From assembly GCF_002135315.1 (NCBI RefSeq), contig NZ_NEGA01000010.1, positions 1 to 64,000 of the forward strand: a DNA stretch of 64,000 nt, given 5' to 3'. The DNA is from Acinetobacter sp. ANC 3903 (lineage in GTDB: Bacteria > Pseudomonadota > Gammaproteobacteria > Pseudomonadales > Moraxellaceae). Below, piece by piece: positions 9,357-19,359 of the stretch. The position numbers were made by a program, and so were the translations under genes. The notes beneath the pieces are model-generated. The model saw only the letters and a list, made by a program, of their open reading frames with translations. It ran no database searches and was not told the DNA's origin. How positions within the stretch are numbered: position 1 is the stretch's first letter; the number at the start of each line of letters is the position of its first letter.

Positions 9357-10958
9357 ATGAATCAGTTACAGAGCAAGATCAATATTCGTAGTGAAGAATT
9401 TAAGACCAACCAGAATGCCATGCTGCAACTGGTGGATGACCTTAAACAGAAAGTTGAAAAAATTGCACTCGGCGGTGGAGAAACTGCCCGCCAGAAACAT
9501 CTGGATCGCGGCAAACTGTTACCGCGTGAACGGATTAACCACCTGATTGATCCAGGGACTGCTTTTCTGGAAATTGGTCAACTGGCTGCCTATCAGGTTT
9601 ATCAGGATGATGTACCTGCGGCTAGCGTTATTGCTGGTGTGGGTCAGGTCAAGGGTGTGACCTGCATGATTTTAGCCAATGATGCCACCGTTAAGGGCGG
9701 AACCTATTATCCCCTCACCGTTAAAAAGCATTTACGTGCGCAGGAAATTGCCGAACAGAACCATCTGCCATGTATTTATCTGGTCGATTCTGGCGGTGCT
9801 TACCTGCCTTTACAGGATGAAGTTTTCCCGGATCGCGACCACTTCGGCCGTATCTTCTACAATCAGGCACGTATGTCGAGCCAAGGCATTGCCCAGATTG
9901 CCGTGGTGATGGGTAGCTGTACTGCGGGTGGTGCTTATGTGCCTGCGATGTCGGATGAAACCATTATCGTGCGTAATCAGGGTACGATTTTCCTCGGTGG
10001 CCCTCCTCTGGTCAAAGCCGCAACCGGTGAAGTGGTTTCCAGTGAAGATCTGGGTGGCGGTGATGTACATACCCGCCTCTCAGGTGTAGCCGATCATCTG
10101 GCAGAAAATGATGAACATGCGATTGCGATTGCCCGCAATATTGTGGCCAATTTAAATAAAAAACTGAACAAGACCGCGGATGAAATCGAAGCACCGCGCT
10201 TTGACAGTTCAGAACTGTATGGCATTGTGCCAAGTGATGCCCGCAAGCCTTTTGATATACGTGAAGTGATTGCTCGTATTGTTGACGGCTCACGTTTTGA
10301 CGAGTTCAAGGCGCGTTTTGGTACCACACTGGTGACCGGTTTTGCCAAAATCTATGGTATGCCGGTCGGGATTATTGCCAATAACGGGATTCTGTTTTCC
10401 GAGTCGGCACAAAAAGGTGCACATTTTATCGAACTGTGTACCCAGCGCAATATTCCGCTGATTTTCCTGCAAAACATTACCGGTTTTATGGTCGGTCGCC
10501 AGTATGAGAATGAAGGCATTGCCAAAAATGGTGCCAAGCTGGTGATGGCAGTAGCCACAGCCAATGTTCCGAAACTGACTTTGGTGATTGGCGGTTCTTT
10601 TGGTGCCGGTAACTACGGCATGTGTGGCCGTGCCTACTCTCCACGCTTTATGTGGACCTGGCCGAACTCGCGTATTTCGGTGATGGGTGGCGAACAGGCC
10701 TCCAGCGTATTGTCTACTTTAAAACGTGATCAAATTGAGCAAAAAGGTGGCAGCTGGTCGGCTGAAGAAGAAGACCAGTTTAAGCAGCCGATTCGTGATC
10801 AGTATGAGCGCCAAGGCCATCCTTATTATGCTTCAGCACGTTTATGGGATGACGGTGTGATTGATCCGGCGCAATCGCGTGAAGTATTGGGTCTGAGTTT
10901 GGCCGCAGCCCTGAATGCACCTATCCAGCCAACCAAATTCGGCGTGTTCCGCATGTAA
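9357..10958 (+). CDS. liuB: 3-Methylcrotonyl-CoA carboxylase, carboxyltransferase (beta) subunit
   Basis: Transfers the carboxyl group from biotin to 3-methylcrotonyl-CoA, giving 3-methylglutaconyl-CoA, with LiuD. Carboxyltransferase fold: N-terminal [27 protein letters not shown], the glycine-rich [14 protein letters not shown], and C-terminal [20 protein letters not shown]. Two in-frame ATGs exist; AAGGA at 9344-9348 overlaps the first (9348) but is 8 bp from ATG 9357, so 9357 is preferred (533 aa). It lies 35 bp after liuA and 12 bp before liuC. Confidence 0.94.
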   Translation: MNQLQSKINIRSEEFKTNQNAMLQLVDDLKQKVEKIALGGGETARQKHLDRGKLLPRERINHLIDPGTAFLEIGQLAAYQVYQDDVPAASVIAGVGQVKGVTCMILANDATVKGGTYYPLTVKKHLRAQEIAEQNHLPCIYLVDSGGAYLPLQDEVFPDRDHFGRIFYNQARMSSQGIAQIAVVMGSCTAGGAYVPAMSDETIIVRNQGTIFLGGPPLVKAATGEVVSSEDLGGGDVHTRLSGVADHLAENDEHAIAIARNIVANLNKKLNKTADEIEAPRFDSSELYGIVPSDARKPFDIREVIARIVDGSRFDEFKARFGTTLVTGFAKIYGMPVGIIANNGILFSESAQKGAHFIELCTQRNIPLIFLQNITGFMVGRQYENEGIAKNGAKLVMAVATANVPKLTLVIGGSFGAGNYGMCGRAYSPRFMWTWPNSRISVMGGEQASSVLSTLKRDQIEQKGGSWSAEEEDQFKQPIRDQYERQGHPYYASARLWDDGVIDPAQSREVLGLSLAAALNAPIQPTKFGVFRM

Positions 10959-10970
10959 GAGGTAACGAAA

Positions 10971-11765
10971 ATGGATTATCAATTTTTACAGCTCGAACAG
11001 CAGAATCAGGTGGCAACGGTCTGGATCAATCGTGCTGAATTACACAATGCCTTTAATACTCAAGTGATTGAAGAGCTGCATGCCTGCTTCCAGTCTCTAA
11101 ATGACCGTGATGATGTACGTGTGGTGATTCTGGCGGGTCGAGGCAAAAGCTTCTCCGCTGGTGCCGATCTGAACTGGATGAAACAGGCCGGTCAGGCATC
11201 ACAAGCGGATAATGAAGCGGATGCCTTAAAACTGGCAAAAATGCTGCAAAGTCTGGCAACCTTGAAACAGCCCACCATTGCTCGTGTGCATGGCATTGCT
11301 TTTGGCGGTGGTATGGGTCTGGCATCGGCTTGTGATATTTGCATAGCCAGTACAGATGCAAAGTTTGCCACTTCTGAAGTACGTTTAGGTTTGGCTCCTT
11401 CGACCATCAGCCCGTATGTGATTCGCGCCATCGGTGCGCGTCAGGCTTCACGTTATTTCCTGACAGCCGAGCGAATTTCTGCGGAACAGGCCAAAACCAT
11501 TGGACTGGCACATGAAGTCACCACACCAGAACAGCTCGACAGCAAAATTGATGAGATTGTTGAAGCCCTCTTACTCGGTGGCCCAGCAGCACAGAACGCA
11601 TCAAAACAATTGATTCAACTGGTCGATCAGCAAGTCCTGACCGAAGACCTGCTGCTTAAAACAGCACAGCATATTGCCCATGTTCGCCAGGGAGATGAGG
11701 CGAAAAATGGACTGAATGCATTTTTAAACAAACAAAGCCCGGCCTGGATCAAGACCACGGCATAA
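10971..11765 (+). CDS. liuC: 3-Methylglutaconyl-CoA hydratase
   Basis: Crotonase-superfamily enzyme of 264 aa hydrating 3-methylglutaconyl-CoA to HMG-CoA. It has the oxyanion-hole segments KSFSAGADLNWM near 60-71 and ARVHGIAFGGGMGLASACDICIA near 103-125, then ATSEVRLGLAPSTISPYV. Crotonase signatures alone do not give specificity; the assignment rests on its place between the two methylcrotonyl-CoA carboxylase subunit genes. GAGGTAACG before ATG 10971 supplies the ribosome binding site. Confidence 0.9.
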   Translation: MDYQFLQLEQQNQVATVWINRAELHNAFNTQVIEELHACFQSLNDRDDVRVVILAGRGKSFSAGADLNWMKQAGQASQADNEADALKLAKMLQSLATLKQPTIARVHGIAFGGGMGLASACDICIASTDAKFATSEVRLGLAPSTISPYVIRAIGARQASRYFLTAERISAEQAKTIGLAHEVTTPEQLDSKIDEIVEALLLGGPAAQNASKQLIQLVDQQVLTEDLLLKTAQHIAHVRQGDEAKNGLNAFLNKQSPAWIKTTA

Positions 11766-11784
11766 CAACAAGAAGGATCGTACG

Positions 11785-13779
11785 ATGTTTGAAAAGATTT
11801 TAATTGCCAACCGTGGTGAAATTGCCTGCCGTGTGATTCGTACAGCAAAAAAGCTGGGGATTGCCACCGTTGCGGTCTATTCCGATGCCGATGCTCAGGC
11901 ACAGCATGTCAAACTGGCCGATGAAGCGATCTATATTGGTGAATCGCCAGCAGCACAAAGCTATTTGCAAATTGAACGCATTATTCAGGCAGCCAAAACC
12001 ACAGGCGCCCAGGCGATCCATCCGGGTTATGGTTTCCTGTCTGAAAATGACCAGTTTGCCCTAGCCTGTCAGGACAACAATATTGTCTTTATTGGCCCTC
12101 CTGTCGATGCCATCTTGGCGATGGGTCTGAAAGCCACCTCTAAAGTGCTGATGGAAAAAGCCGGTGTACCTTTAACTCCGGGTTATCATGGCACCAATCA
12201 GGATGCAGATTTCCTGAAACAGCAGGCAGACAATATTGGCTATCCGGTACTGATCAAAGCCAGTGCTGGAGGTGGTGGTAAAGGCATGCGTCTGGTGGAG
12301 CGCAGTGAAGACTTCTTAAGTTCACTGGCATCCTGTAAAAGTGAAGCACGTTCCAGCTTTGGCAATGAAGATGTGCTGATTGAGCGCTATGTGATTCAGC
12401 CACGTCATATTGAAGTACAGGTTTTTGGTGATACCCACGGCAATTATGTGCATCTATTCGAGCGTGATTGCTCGGTGCAACGTCGCCACCAGAAAGTGCT
12501 GGAAGAAGCCCCTGCACCCAAAATGCTAGAACATAAACTTGAAGCCATGCGCCAGGCTGCGATCGATGCTGCGCGTGCAGTGAATTATGTCGGTGCCGGT
12601 ACGGTAGAGTTCATCGTTGAACAGGATGGCACGGCTTATTTCATGGAAATGAATACCCGTTTGCAAGTTGAACATCCGGTGACTGAAATGATTACCGGTC
12701 AGGATCTGGTGGAATGGCAACTCCGTGTCGCCTTCGGTGAGCCTTTACCTAAACAGCAACACGAATTGCAGATTCACGGTCATGCACTGGAAGCGCGTGT
12801 CTATGCTGAAGAGCCAGAAAAAGGCTTTATTCCTGCGATTGGCCAGATCAGCTATTTACATTACCCAACGCAAAATGACAGCGTGCGTGTGGATAGCGGC
12901 ATTGTCGAAGGCGATGAAATCAGCACTTATTATGATCCGATGATTGCCAAACTGATTGTATGGGGCAAAAACCGTGAAGCAGCTTTAACCCAGATGCATC
13001 ATGCACTCGGTCAGTTCCATGTTGATGGTTTAGGAAATAACATTGCTTTTCTGGATCGTCTGGTACTGTGTGAGTCATTTAAAAATGCACATTTGGACAC
13101 AGGCCTGATTCAGCGTGAAGAAGAGTTTTTACTCAAGCCTTCTACTGAAATCAGTGCCGAGTTGGTGGCCAGTGCTGCACTGATTGAACTGCTATCGCGC
13201 CAGGCACAAAATCCGGTTCCGAGTAATCCGGTCTGGCAGCAGAAGCCGTTCTGGCGCCTGAACCAGCAAAATGCATATACAGTACAATTGCAACGCAATG
13301 GCATTAATCTTAAAGTTCAGTTCAGCACTCAGGATCAAGGCTTTGTGGCCAACTACAATGGTCAGCAGATTCAGCTTCAAGGTCAGTTCATTGATGCGCA
13401 TACTTTAGCGCTACAACTGGCGGGCAAACAGCAAAAATTGGCCTTTAGCCAGACTGAACATGGCATTACCCTGTTCCACAATGGTCAGACGCATAAATTC
13501 GATTACCTAAAGTCTGATTTTAATAGCCAGGATGAACAAGGTACTGAAAATAACCTGACTGCACCAATGCCGGGTGTGATCACGCAAGTGCTGGTGGCTG
13601 CCAATGACAAAGTCAAAAAAGACGATGTATTGATGACTTTGGAAGCCATGAAGATCGAATATTCGATTCGTGCCCCACATGACGGCATCATCGCAAGCTC
13701 ATATTTCCAGAAAGGTGATCAGGTCAAAGCCGGTGATGAGCTGGTGGAATTCCAGCCACTGACGGAGGAAGTTGCATGA
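11785..13779 (+). CDS. liuD: 3-Methylcrotonyl-CoA carboxylase, biotin-carrying (alpha) subunit
   Basis: 664-residue subunit with an N-terminal biotin carboxylase domain (ILIANRGEIACRVIRTAKKLG at the start, ATP-grasp loop KASAGGGGKGMRLV near 157, active-site EMNTRLQVEHPVTE near 290). A linker domain follows, then a C-terminal biotinyl domain with the biotin attachment lysine in EAMKIE (K623). It carboxylates biotin with bicarbonate and ATP and works with LiuB. AAGGAT precedes ATG 11785. Its stop overlaps the liuE start (ATGA), indicating translational coupling. Confidence 0.94.
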   Translation: MFEKILIANRGEIACRVIRTAKKLGIATVAVYSDADAQAQHVKLADEAIYIGESPAAQSYLQIERIIQAAKTTGAQAIHPGYGFLSENDQFALACQDNNIVFIGPPVDAILAMGLKATSKVLMEKAGVPLTPGYHGTNQDADFLKQQADNIGYPVLIKASAGGGGKGMRLVERSEDFLSSLASCKSEARSSFGNEDVLIERYVIQPRHIEVQVFGDTHGNYVHLFERDCSVQRRHQKVLEEAPAPKMLEHKLEAMRQAAIDAARAVNYVGAGTVEFIVEQDGTAYFMEMNTRLQVEHPVTEMITGQDLVEWQLRVAFGEPLPKQQHELQIHGHALEARVYAEEPEKGFIPAIGQISYLHYPTQNDSVRVDSGIVEGDEISTYYDPMIAKLIVWGKNREAALTQMHHALGQFHVDGLGNNIAFLDRLVLCESFKNAHLDTGLIQREEEFLLKPSTEISAELVASAALIELLSRQAQNPVPSNPVWQQKPFWRLNQQNAYTVQLQRNGINLKVQFSTQDQGFVANYNGQQIQLQGQFIDAHTLALQLAGKQQKLAFSQTEHGITLFHNGQTHKFDYLKSDFNSQDEQGTENNLTAPMPGVITQVLVAANDKVKKDDVLMTLEAMKIEYSIRAPHDGIIASSYFQKGDQVKAGDELVEFQPLTEEVA

Positions 13780-14678
13780 CTGATTTCGTCAAAATTGTAG
13801 AAGTCGGGCCACGCGATGGCTTGCAAAACGAAAAAACACCTTTAACGCTAGATGACCGTAAAAACCTGATTCTGGATTTGATGAAGACCGGTCTACAGGC
13901 GATTGAAGTCGGCTCCTGTGTTTCAGCCAAATGGGTGCCACAAATGGCCGACAGCGATGCGCTATTTGCCAGCTTGCCCAAAGACCCGAACATTCAGTTC
14001 AGTTTGCTCACGCCGAACCTGAAAGGTTTTGAAGCCGCTTTGGCGGTGGGTTGCAAGGAAGTTGCGGTCTTTACCGCAGCGTCCGAAAGCTTCACCCGCA
14101 AGAACATCAACTGCTCGATTGATGAAAGCTTTGAGAAGTTTTCGGATGTGATGGCAGCAGCCAAAGCCAATGATATTAAGGTACGTGGCTATGTCTCCTG
14201 TATGGTGGACTGTCCTTATGAAGGTGCCATTGATCCGAAACAGGTGGTGAAAGTCACGCAACGTTTGCTGGAGATGGGCTGTTATGAAGTATCGCTGGGT
14301 GAAACCATTGGCACGGCCACTCCGGATCGGGTGAAAAACGCCTGGGAAGCTTGTTTGGCTCAGATCGATGCCAAGGTTCTGGCGGGACATTTTCATAATA
14401 CCTATGGCATGGCCATCGCCAATATTTACCAGTCGCTATTACAAGGCATTCGGGTATTTGATTCTTCCATTGCTGGCTTAGGTGGCTGCCCTTATGCCAA
14501 AGGCGCTTCTGGCAATGTTTCAACTGAAGACCTGTACTACCTGCTCTCGAATATGGGCTTTGAAACCGGTATTCAGCTGGATGCCCTGATGCAGGCCAGC
14601 CGTAATATCAGTGAAGTCTTACAGCGCAACAATCCATCTAATTATGCCAATGCCTATTGGCAAAAAGCCTGTGCTTGA
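13776..14678 (+). CDS. liuE: Hydroxymethylglutaryl-CoA lyase
   Basis: Cleaves HMG-CoA to acetoacetate and acetyl-CoA, the last step of leucine catabolism. DRE-TIM barrel: VEVGPRDGLQNEK at residues 8-20 with the catalytic Arg-Asp pair, EVGSCVSAKWVPQMAD, GHFHNTYGMA with metal-binding histidines, and GGCPYAKGASGNVSTED carrying the active-site cysteine loop. 300 aa, normal length. It overlaps liuD by four bases. The acetoacetate produced is the substrate of the CoA-transferase pair that follows. Confidence 0.95.
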   Translation: MTDFVKIVEVGPRDGLQNEKTPLTLDDRKNLILDLMKTGLQAIEVGSCVSAKWVPQMADSDALFASLPKDPNIQFSLLTPNLKGFEAALAVGCKEVAVFTAASESFTRKNINCSIDESFEKFSDVMAAAKANDIKVRGYVSCMVDCPYEGAIDPKQVVKVTQRLLEMGCYEVSLGETIGTATPDRVKNAWEACLAQIDAKVLAGHFHNTYGMAIANIYQSLLQGIRVFDSSIAGLGGCPYAKGASGNVSTEDLYYLLSNMGFETGIQLDALMQASRNISEVLQRNNPSNYANAYWQKACA

Positions 14679-14771
14679 AAATAAGCTTGCTTGAGCAAAA
14701 TGATCTCAAACAAGCCATAAGGATATAAACAGCAGATTAAAGTCTGCTACAACAATAATAGAGGTGACAAG

Positions 14772-15476
14772 ATGTCAAATAAGGTTTATGACAGCGCTCA
14801 ATCCGCCTTAAAGGATGTGGTGCAAGATGGTCATACTCTGGCTGTCGGTGGTTTCGGCCTATGTGGTATTCCGGAAGCTTTGATCGCAGCTTTAAAAGAA
14901 ACAGGTGCTAAGCAACTAACCTGTATTTCCAACAATGCCGGCGTTGATGGATTTGGCTTGGGACTCTTGCTGGAAACCAAACAGATTAAAAAAATGATTT
15001 CATCTTATGTGGGTGAAAACAAGGAATTCGAACGTCAATATTTAAATGGCGAACTGGAAGTTGAACTGACCCCACAGGGTACACTGGCAGAAAAATTACG
15101 CGCTGGCGGTGCCGGTATTCCGGCATTTTATACTGCAACCGGTGTAGGTACTGTCATTGCTGAAGGCAAGGATGAACGTGAATTTAATGGCAAGTCCTAT
15201 ATTCTGGAAGAATCATTAACGGCTGATGTCGCTCTGGTGAAAGCCTATAAGGCCGATAAAGCCGGCAATCTGATTTTCCGTAAAACTGCACAGAACTTTA
15301 ATCCGGTGTGTGCCATGGCCGGCAAAGTCACCGTTGCTGAAGTAGAAGAAATTGTCGAGATTGGTGAGCTTGATCCCGATGAAATTCATCTACCCGGTAT
15401 TTATGTGAACCGAATTGTCTTAAATACCCAACCGGAAAAACGTATTGAACAAATGACCTTAAAGGCGGAGGCTTGA
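14772..15476 (+). CDS. scoA: 3-Ketoacid CoA-transferase subunit A (acetoacetate activation)
   Basis: Class I CoA-transferase alpha subunit, 234 aa, with the N-terminal [16 protein letters not shown] and [17 protein letters not shown] motifs. With the next gene it should move CoA from succinyl-CoA to acetoacetate. It follows HMG-CoA lyase after 93 bp with GAGGTGAC before the ATG, so it probably belongs to the same transcript. The succinyl-CoA donor is inferred from SCOT-type relatives; an acetyl-CoA donor (AtoDA) cannot be excluded. Confidence 0.88.
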   Translation: MSNKVYDSAQSALKDVVQDGHTLAVGGFGLCGIPEALIAALKETGAKQLTCISNNAGVDGFGLGLLLETKQIKKMISSYVGENKEFERQYLNGELEVELTPQGTLAEKLRAGGAGIPAFYTATGVGTVIAEGKDEREFNGKSYILEESLTADVALVKAYKADKAGNLIFRKTAQNFNPVCAMAGKVTVAEVEEIVEIGELDPDEIHLPGIYVNRIVLNTQPEKRIEQMTLKAEA

Positions 15477-15478
15477 TC

Positions 15479-16117
15479 ATGGCTTGGACACGTAATCAAA
15501 TGGCGCAGCGCGCCGCACAAGAGCTTGAAGATGGTTTCTATGTCAATTTGGGAATCGGCCTGCCAACACTGGTTGCTAACTACATTCCAGAAAACATCAA
15601 CGTCTGGCTGCAGTCCGAAAATGGCTTGCTCGGTATTGGTGAATTTCCAACGGCCGATACCGTGGATGCTGACCTGATCAATGCCGGGAAACAGACAGTA
15701 ACTGCCCGTAAAGGCGCATCTTTCTTTTCCAGTGCAGACTCCTTTGCCATGATCCGTGGCGGTCATGTCAATATCGCCATTTTGGGGGCCATGGAAGTGT
15801 CTGAAAATGGCGATCTGGCCAACTGGATGATTCCGGGTAAAAAAGTCAAAGGCATGGGCGGTGCCATGGATCTGGTCGCTGGCGTGCAAAAAGTCGTGGT
15901 CTTGATGGAACACTGTGCCAAAGATGGTACGCCTAAAATAGTTTCACAATGTAGCCTGCCGCTCACCGGCCAGGCTGTGGTCAACCGGATCATTACCGAT
16001 TTGGGTGTACTCGACATTACGCCACAAGGCGTACAACTGGTCGAACTGGCACCGGATGTGAGTTTTGAGGAAATCCAGAAAGTCACCGGTGTGCCTTTGC
16101 TCCGAAACGCAGCCTGA
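15479..16117 (+). CDS. scoB: 3-Ketoacid CoA-transferase subunit B
   Basis: Beta subunit, 212 aa, carrying the catalytic glutamate in [11 protein letters not shown] (about residue 47), which forms the enzyme-CoA thioester. [16 protein letters not shown] and [20 protein letters not shown] are further family signatures. ATG 15479 has GGAGG at 15467-15471 with 7-bp spacing; a TTG six bases upstream overlaps the scoA stop but is less well placed. It is last in the leucine operon, with a strong terminator 10 bp downstream. Confidence 0.88.
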   Translation: MAWTRNQMAQRAAQELEDGFYVNLGIGLPTLVANYIPENINVWLQSENGLLGIGEFPTADTVDADLINAGKQTVTARKGASFFSSADSFAMIRGGHVNIAILGAMEVSENGDLANWMIPGKKVKGMGGAMDLVAGVQKVVVLMEHCAKDGTPKIVSQCSLPLTGQAVVNRIITDLGVLDITPQGVQLVELAPDVSFEEIQKVTGVPLLRNAA

Positions 16118-16126
16118 TTTTCCCAG

Positions 16127-16157
16127 CCCTTAAAATAAAAATTTTAAGGGTTTCTTT
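16127..16157 (+). terminator. Terminator of the leucine/isovalerate operon
   Basis: CCCTTAAAAT (16127-16136) and ATTTTAAGGG (16141-16150) form a perfect 10-bp stem with an AAAA loop, followed by TTTCTTT. Confidence 0.9.
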
Positions 16158-16336
16158 ATGCCAAACGTGAACAACCGCAAGCCAAAACCAATGCTAAAGG
16201 TGAAGTCGAAATTAAATTCGAACAAGCCGGTATCTATTTAATGACTGCATCTTATCCGGAAGCAAATCCGGATGCCACTAAAAAGCCGGCAACAGATAGT
16301 TTTACTTATGGCTTGACTGTTGAAGTCGCTGAATAA
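16148..16336 (+). pseudogene. 5'-truncated DUF4198-like gene remnant
   Basis: An open frame of 62 codons without any start codon ends at TAA 16334-16336. The peptide includes GEVEIKFEQAGIYLMTASYP and ends DSFTYGLTVEVAE, which resembles the C-terminus of DUF4198 periplasmic proteins (beta-rich, often linked to metal or amine uptake). The readable part begins within the last bases of the leucine-operon terminator, and no N-terminus, signal peptide or ribosome binding site exists, so it is a decapitated relic. The family call rests on a short C-terminal stretch. Confidence 0.6.
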
Positions 16337-16373
16337 TGTTTATAAGTAGATAAAATCTAAAAATGATGCATAT

Positions 16374-16407
16374 AAGAAAGCCCCTATTTGAGAATAGAGG
16401 CTTTCTT
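16374..16407. terminator. Terminator of the DcaP-like porin gene
   Basis: AAGAAAGCCCCTATT (16374-16388) pairs with AATAGAGGCTTTCTT (16393-16407) with one mismatch and a 4-nt loop. It lies 20 bp after the porin stop codon on the minus strand; the symmetry suggests use in both directions. Confidence 0.85.
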
Positions 16408-16427
16408 ATATGAATCGCTATAGAAGA

Positions 16428-17762
16428 TTAAAAGTTATAGATCGCTACAACGTTCAGGCGGTTATCTTCACCGGTTTTACTGCCGTTTGGTGCGGCACCA
16501 AATGCTTCACGTTCACCATAGACGTATTCAAGGCCAAAACTTAAAGGCTTGGTTGGGCTATAGAAAACATTTGCCCATGCCTGCCAAAGTTCTTTGTTGG
16601 CTTTGGTTTTATCTGCAAGAGCGGCAATATAGTTTTGATCTTCTTCAAAACTCATATAACCATAACCTAGTGTACCGTGCAGTTTGTCACTGAATTTTTG
16701 AGTCACACCGACCATAATTGAATCAAATTCACTTTGAACGAGACTACCATCTGTCCGGGCAACTACACCGCTATTGGTAAATGATACGAAGCTGCTGTCC
16801 CCTTTCACATGGTAGTAATCGGCTTTTAGGGTCGTTCCCGGCACCACATCATATTTGGCTCCCACACCTACGCCCCATGCCATTTCTTCTGCAGAATTGA
16901 TACGCTTTTCATGGCCCATCGCACGTGCACTAACATTCAAGTTATCTGCAAACTGGTGATTTAAACGTGCAGTGAGTGCAGGTAAACGCTGACTCACGGT
17001 GCTGTCTTTAGGATCTTCTGCTGCAACAACTAAATTGGTTTGTGGATTAAATTTAGCGGTATAACGAACTTGCGGTGTACGTTTTACAGCACCACCGACA
17101 AAAGCTAAAGCATCAATCGTTTCTGGCATATAATCTGGAATGGCAAAATTTGACCAGGTTTGACCCATTAACCAGTTTCCATAATTTAAGTAGGCATGAC
17201 GAATGCGTAAATTATCGAGGTTTGCTCCACCCAAGAAGTCTACTTCGATTTTACCTTTTACGTCTTGCTCACCCACACTCATAGGGCTTTTGAAATCCAA
17301 GCCTAAACGTGTTGCAGAAAGAGTTGATCTTAAACGATCACTTTGTTCTGCATTGCCTTCAAGCGGTACGCCGTTAATTTGGTTATAAGGCATATCTTTC
17401 GCACCGCCTTCTACTTGATAGGATGCATCTAAACGCACATTACCATATAGATTAAACTCGGCACCTTTGGCAGTTTTTAGTACAGGGTTCGCTGGTGCGG
17501 CTGCAGCACTACGTTGTACGTTAGCAATTGCAGTTGCAGTTTGTGTATTTTGTACTTTTTGCTGCTCAACCAAACTGCGTAAAGCTTGAACTTCTTGTCT
17601 AAGTTGTTCAATTTCATTTTGCTGCTGGGTTTGTGCTTGAGCTGCAACACTCATGCCACCCATACTTAATGCAATCATGCTCATCATGAGCGTACGCTGC
17701 ATTGTTGGTCGAACTGTTGTAGCTTGTAAATCAGTTGTTTGGGTTAATGTTTTCGCGTTCAT
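16428..17762 (-). CDS. DcaP-like trimeric outer-membrane porin
   Basis: Outer-membrane beta-barrel of the Acinetobacter DcaP family. From ATG 17762 (444 aa) it has a long signal peptide ending near AAQAQ, a short coiled-coil (EIEQLRQEVQALRSLVEQQ) that in this family is periplasmic and trimerising, an AP-rich linker, then strands such as FNLYGNVRLDASYQ and a C-terminal Phe (VVAIYNF) used for barrel assembly. A TTG 39 bases upstream would give a non-signal N-terminus. DcaP-type channels pass negatively charged compounds such as dicarboxylates. Placement 108 bp after the aromatic-acid symporter suggests a paired uptake route across both membranes. Confidence 0.85.
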   Translation of the reverse strand: MNAKTLTQTTDLQATTVRPTMQRTLMMSMIALSMGGMSVAAQAQTQQQNEIEQLRQEVQALRSLVEQQKVQNTQTATAIANVQRSAAAAPANPVLKTAKGAEFNLYGNVRLDASYQVEGGAKDMPYNQINGVPLEGNAEQSDRLRSTLSATRLGLDFKSPMSVGEQDVKGKIEVDFLGGANLDNLRIRHAYLNYGNWLMGQTWSNFAIPDYMPETIDALAFVGGAVKRTPQVRYTAKFNPQTNLVVAAEDPKDSTVSQRLPALTARLNHQFADNLNVSARAMGHEKRINSAEEMAWGVGVGAKYDVVPGTTLKADYYHVKGDSSFVSFTNSGVVARTDGSLVQSEFDSIMVGVTQKFSDKLHGTLGYGYMSFEEDQNYIAALADKTKANKELWQAWANVFYSPTKPLSFGLEYVYGEREAFGAAPNGSKTGEDNRLNVVAIYNF

Positions 17763-17870
17763 CCTAAACTCGCTTGTTATTGTGCGATCAAATTTTAGCA
17801 ACAGATCACCATCGCTTACGATGGCGAGCTATATCATTGATGACAGTAGGTTAATAAAAAGGTAAAGAAA

Positions 17871-19241
17871 TTATTGAGTTGCTTTTTGCGCAACTGGATT
17901 GTTGTTCGCAATAGACTCTGTAAGATTTTTCGCATCTACAGAAGCTTTTAAGTTCACCATGAAGATTGCTAACGCCGCAATTACACCTGGAATCGCAATA
18001 GCCAAGAAGTTCATTTGGTGCGGTAAATTCATGGTTAATAATGCACCTGTTAATACTGGTCCAACGATTGCACCAATACGACCAATACCTGATGCCCAGC
18101 CCATACCTGTAGAACGTACAGTTGTTGGGTAGTACTGTGCTACAAAAGTATATAACAAGATTTGTGAACCAATGGTTGCTGCACCTGCTACTGCAATTAA
18201 GGTATACAACACGATTTGGGGGCTATTGAAACCAAGTAAAATTAACGCTGCTGAACCGCATACAAACATAATCGTGAGTACTTTTTTGATATGGAAACGG
18301 TCAGCCAATGCACCCCCACCAATCGCGCCAATCATGCCGCCAATGTTCAAGGCAAACAGGAAGATCATACTTGCACCAAGTGAGTAACCTGCTTGGATCA
18401 TCAATTTTGGTAACCAGCTGCCTAATGCATACACCATCAATAAGCACATGAAAAATGCAATCCAGAACATGAAGGTACTGAAACTACGGCCTTGCTGGAA
18501 TAACGCTTTGAGTGGAGCTTCGTCGCCTTTTAACACATCATTCAGGACAAATTGCGTATCTTTTTGAATGCTGAGTTGAGGCGCAATTTTCTGGATAATG
18601 CCATGCGATTTTACGGTCTGATTTTTCGCAGTTAAATACATCAACGATTCAGGCAGGAACATCCAGATCACCGGCAAAAGTAATAATGGCGCACCGGCAA
18701 GAAGAAACATGATTTTCCAGCCAAACTGCGGTACCAACCATGCACCCAATAATGCAGAGGACATTCCACCAATCGCATAACCACTAAACATCAGCGCAAC
18801 GAGCGTGCTGCGGATACGTTTTGGTGCATATTCGGTCATGAGGGCGACCACGTTTGGCATCACGCCACCAATTCCCAAACCTGCCAAGAAGCGAAGAATA
18901 CCGAACTCAGTAGGGTTGCTGGCAAAAGAACCTAAAAAGGTAAAGCCACTGAAAAGTGTTACACAGATCATAATGGTTTTTTTACGGCCAATTTTATCGG
19001 ACAGGGTTCCGAAACTCATGGCACCAAACATCATGCCAAATAATGCGGTACTGGCCAGTAAACCCGCCTGTACTGTATTGAGTGCCCATTCCTGCATTAA
19101 CAATGGTAGCGCTACTCCGTAAATCACCAGATCATAACCGTCAAAGATAATGATCATCAGGCACCAGAATAATACGCCCCAATGAAATGGTGTAAATTTT
19201 GCTTCATCAATCAATGTATTGATATTTATCTTATTGGACAT
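17871..19241 (-). CDS. Aromatic-acid:H+ symporter (AAHS-type MFS, BenK/MucK-like)
   Basis: 456-residue inner-membrane transporter with 12 predicted segments. The first segment carries FDGYDLVIYGVALPLL, with the Asp and DGYD motif needed for aromatic-acid transport in this family; GTLSDKIGRKKT is the MFS loop 2-3 motif and PESLMYLTAKNQ ends the N-terminal half. AAHS members carry benzoate (BenK), muconate (MucK) or 4-hydroxybenzoate (PcaK); sequence alone does not settle which. ATG 19241 has AGGAGGT seven bases upstream. It is in line with the porin and next to the ben-cat regulator. Confidence 0.85.
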   Translation of the reverse strand: MSNKININTLIDEAKFTPFHWGVLFWCLMIIIFDGYDLVIYGVALPLLMQEWALNTVQAGLLASTALFGMMFGAMSFGTLSDKIGRKKTIMICVTLFSGFTFLGSFASNPTEFGILRFLAGLGIGGVMPNVVALMTEYAPKRIRSTLVALMFSGYAIGGMSSALLGAWLVPQFGWKIMFLLAGAPLLLLPVIWMFLPESLMYLTAKNQTVKSHGIIQKIAPQLSIQKDTQFVLNDVLKGDEAPLKALFQQGRSFSTFMFWIAFFMCLLMVYALGSWLPKLMIQAGYSLGASMIFLFALNIGGMIGAIGGGALADRFHIKKVLTIMFVCGSAALILLGFNSPQIVLYTLIAVAGAATIGSQILLYTFVAQYYPTTVRSTGMGWASGIGRIGAIVGPVLTGALLTMNLPHQMNFLAIAIPGVIAALAIFMVNLKASVDAKNLTESIANNNPVAQKATQ

Positions 19242-19359
19242 GTTTCACCTCCTAATTGTGAAATCCTGTGAATGACCTCACAATGCAGAAAATGCGAAAA
19301 AATGTCCAAAACCGATTGCATATATATTCATACCTTAAAAGTTGTCTGAAAGCGCTGCA

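Noticed and set aside
13962..14396. 144-codon antisense frame over the HMG-CoA lyase gene
   Set aside because: Shadow of a complete, motif-rich gene; no family resemblance.
15401..15913. 170-codon antisense frame over the CoA-transferase genes
   Set aside because: Composition is rich in His, Phe and Gln, typical of the complement of a real gene, and both CoA-transferase subunits are intact on the other strand.
17871..19241. Naming the symporter benK or mucK
   Set aside because: The AAHS family is clear, but I cannot separate benzoate from muconate carriers by motif alone.
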